Shown here: in pieces, positions 63,276 to 64,000 of the stretch | Position numbering within the stretch: the stretch's first letter is position 1 | How the letters are laid out: each line of letters starts with the position of its first letter | Assembly (NCBI RefSeq): GCF_017377505.1 | Contig: NZ_JAFREN010000020.1 | Location: 1-64,000 of the forward strand | Length of the DNA: 64,000 bases | Source: Enterococcus sp. DIV0212c | GTDB taxonomy: Bacteria > Bacillota > Bacilli > Lactobacillales > Enterococcaceae | Reading direction: 5' to 3' | Notes under the pieces: generated by a model | Told to the model about the DNA's origin: nothing | Databases searched by the model: none | The model's input: only the letters and a program-made list of their open reading frames with translations | Translations under genes and position numbers: made by a program

Positions 63276-64000
63276 ATGGAAGATTATTTAGTTAAAGCAT
63301 TATGTTATGAAGGATCAATTCGCGCGTACGCAGTTTGCGCAACAAATACAATTTCAGAAGCACAAAAACGTCACGATACATGGAGTTCATCAACAGCTGC
63401 ATTAGGCCGAACGATGGTTGGGTCGTTATTGTTAGGTGCCACACTAAAAGGCGATGACAAGCTAACGGTAAAAGTCCAAGGAAATGGCCCTGCTGGCAGT
63501 ATCGTTGTTGATAGTGATGGTAGCGGAAATACCAAAGGCTACATAAAAAATCCCCATGTGAGTTTAACATTAAATGAAAGTGGTAAAATCGATGTTCGCG
63601 GAGCAGTTGGAACAGAAGGTATTTTCACTGTAATCAAAGATCTAGGGTTGAAAGAAACCTTTTCAGGGCAAACACCAATCGTTTCTGGTGAAATCGGCGA
63701 AGACTTCACTTATTTCATGGCGGTTTCAGAACAAATCCCATCAGCAATCGGCTTAAGTGTTTTAGTCGATACAGATGAAAGTGTCAAAGCAGCTGGTGGA
63801 TTTATGATCCAAGTGATGCCAGGAGCAGATGAAAAGACCATTGATTTTATTGAACAACGTTTACAAGAAGTACCGATGATCTCTCGTTTGATCGATGAAG
63901 GCGAATCGCCAGAAGGAATTTTAGAACGTTTACTTGGCAAAGATGAAATCGAAATCTTAGATAAAATGCCTGTTCAGTTTAAATGCAATTGCTCAAAAGA
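63276..64000 (+). CDS. hslO: Redox-regulated chaperone Hsp33 (HslO), cut by window end
   Basis: The first 241 codons of the gene; the frame is open at the window edge. ATG 63276 follows AGAGGAAAA. MEDYLVKALCYEGSIRAYA and GSLLLGATLKGDDKLT are Hsp33 hallmarks, and the first zinc-binding CxC (KCNCSK) lies at the end; the second CxxC would be outside. Under oxidative stress it binds unfolding proteins. It follows ftsH as in other Lactobacillales. Confidence 0.9.
   Translation, partial: MEDYLVKALCYEGSIRAYAVCATNTISEAQKRHDTWSSSTAALGRTMVGSLLLGATLKGDDKLTVKVQGNGPAGSIVVDSDGSGNTKGYIKNPHVSLTLNESGKIDVRGAVGTEGIFTVIKDLGLKETFSGQTPIVSGEIGEDFTYFMAVSEQIPSAIGLSVLVDTDESVKAAGGFMIQVMPGADEKTIDFIEQRLQEVPMISRLIDEGESPEGILERLLGKDEIEILDKMPVQFKCNCSK

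Noticed and set aside
1..64000. tRNA, rRNA, insertion sequence or prophage genes
   Set aside because: I looked for cloverleaf ends, transposase or integrase motifs and phage modules and found none; short degenerate RNA genes could still be missed by eye.

Overview
The window is a low-GC Firmicutes chromosome, almost certainly an Enterococcus related to but distinct from E. faecalis. The LDH, FabI and FtsH proteins look very close to the E. faecalis ones as I remember them. Gene order matches too: fabI divergent from fabO-fabN, and ldh-pth-mfd-flippase-rqcP-divIC-yabR-tilS-hpt-ftsH-hslO. WxL proteins and Mga-type regulators also point to this genus. I see no prophage, insertion sequence, rRNA, tRNA or CRISPR array.

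Layout. 0.2-6.9 kb: a large Ig-repeat surface adhesin, a small secreted relative and an Mga-type regulator. 6.9-13.3 kb: structured repeats, a small Cys-rich protein, an ABC-F ATPase behind an attenuator-like leader with a 23-codon upstream ORF, an oxidoreductase remnant, an acetyltransferase, an XRE regulator and a membrane acyltransferase. 13.3-16.1 kb: fatty-acid genes fabI and, divergently, fabO-fabN with two FabT-like boxes. 16.1-25.3 kb: a catabolic cluster with a PucR regulator, the three subunits of an oxamate-carbamoyltransferase-type enzyme (AllH, AllF/FdrA, AllG), an ankyrin-TPR protein, an NCS1 permease and a guanine-deaminase-like enzyme. 25.5-36.4 kb: efp, a NapA-type antiporter, a peptide transporter, a DUF1722 protein, an amino-acid-oxidase-like flavoprotein, a MoxR-DUF58-transglutaminase operon and a quinone-reductase-like gene. 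36.4-42.6 kb: an LRR/MucBP surface protein, queG, and a sirtuin / acetyltransferase-chorismate-mutase fusion / niaR operon. 42.8-49.7 kb: an Mga-type regulator divergent from a WxL cluster (three WxL proteins, DUF916, small anchored protein), with WxL gene remnants on both sides. 49.8-64 kb: the conserved housekeeping string from ldh to hslO, the last cut by the window edge.

The most striking non-coding signal is a roughly 121-nt element present seven times: two tandem copies before fdrA, one before mfd and four in tandem before the flippase gene. Each can fold into the same long hairpin made of three stacked helices. The helix sequences differ between copies, and nearly every change on one side is matched on the other, while internal loops stay constant. 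Every array ends just before a ribosome-binding site inside an operon. Other leads are the carbamoyltransferase cluster without a carbamate kinase but with an ankyrin-TPR partner, the asymmetric ABC-F protein, and a possible small RNA near 44.65-44.79 kb.
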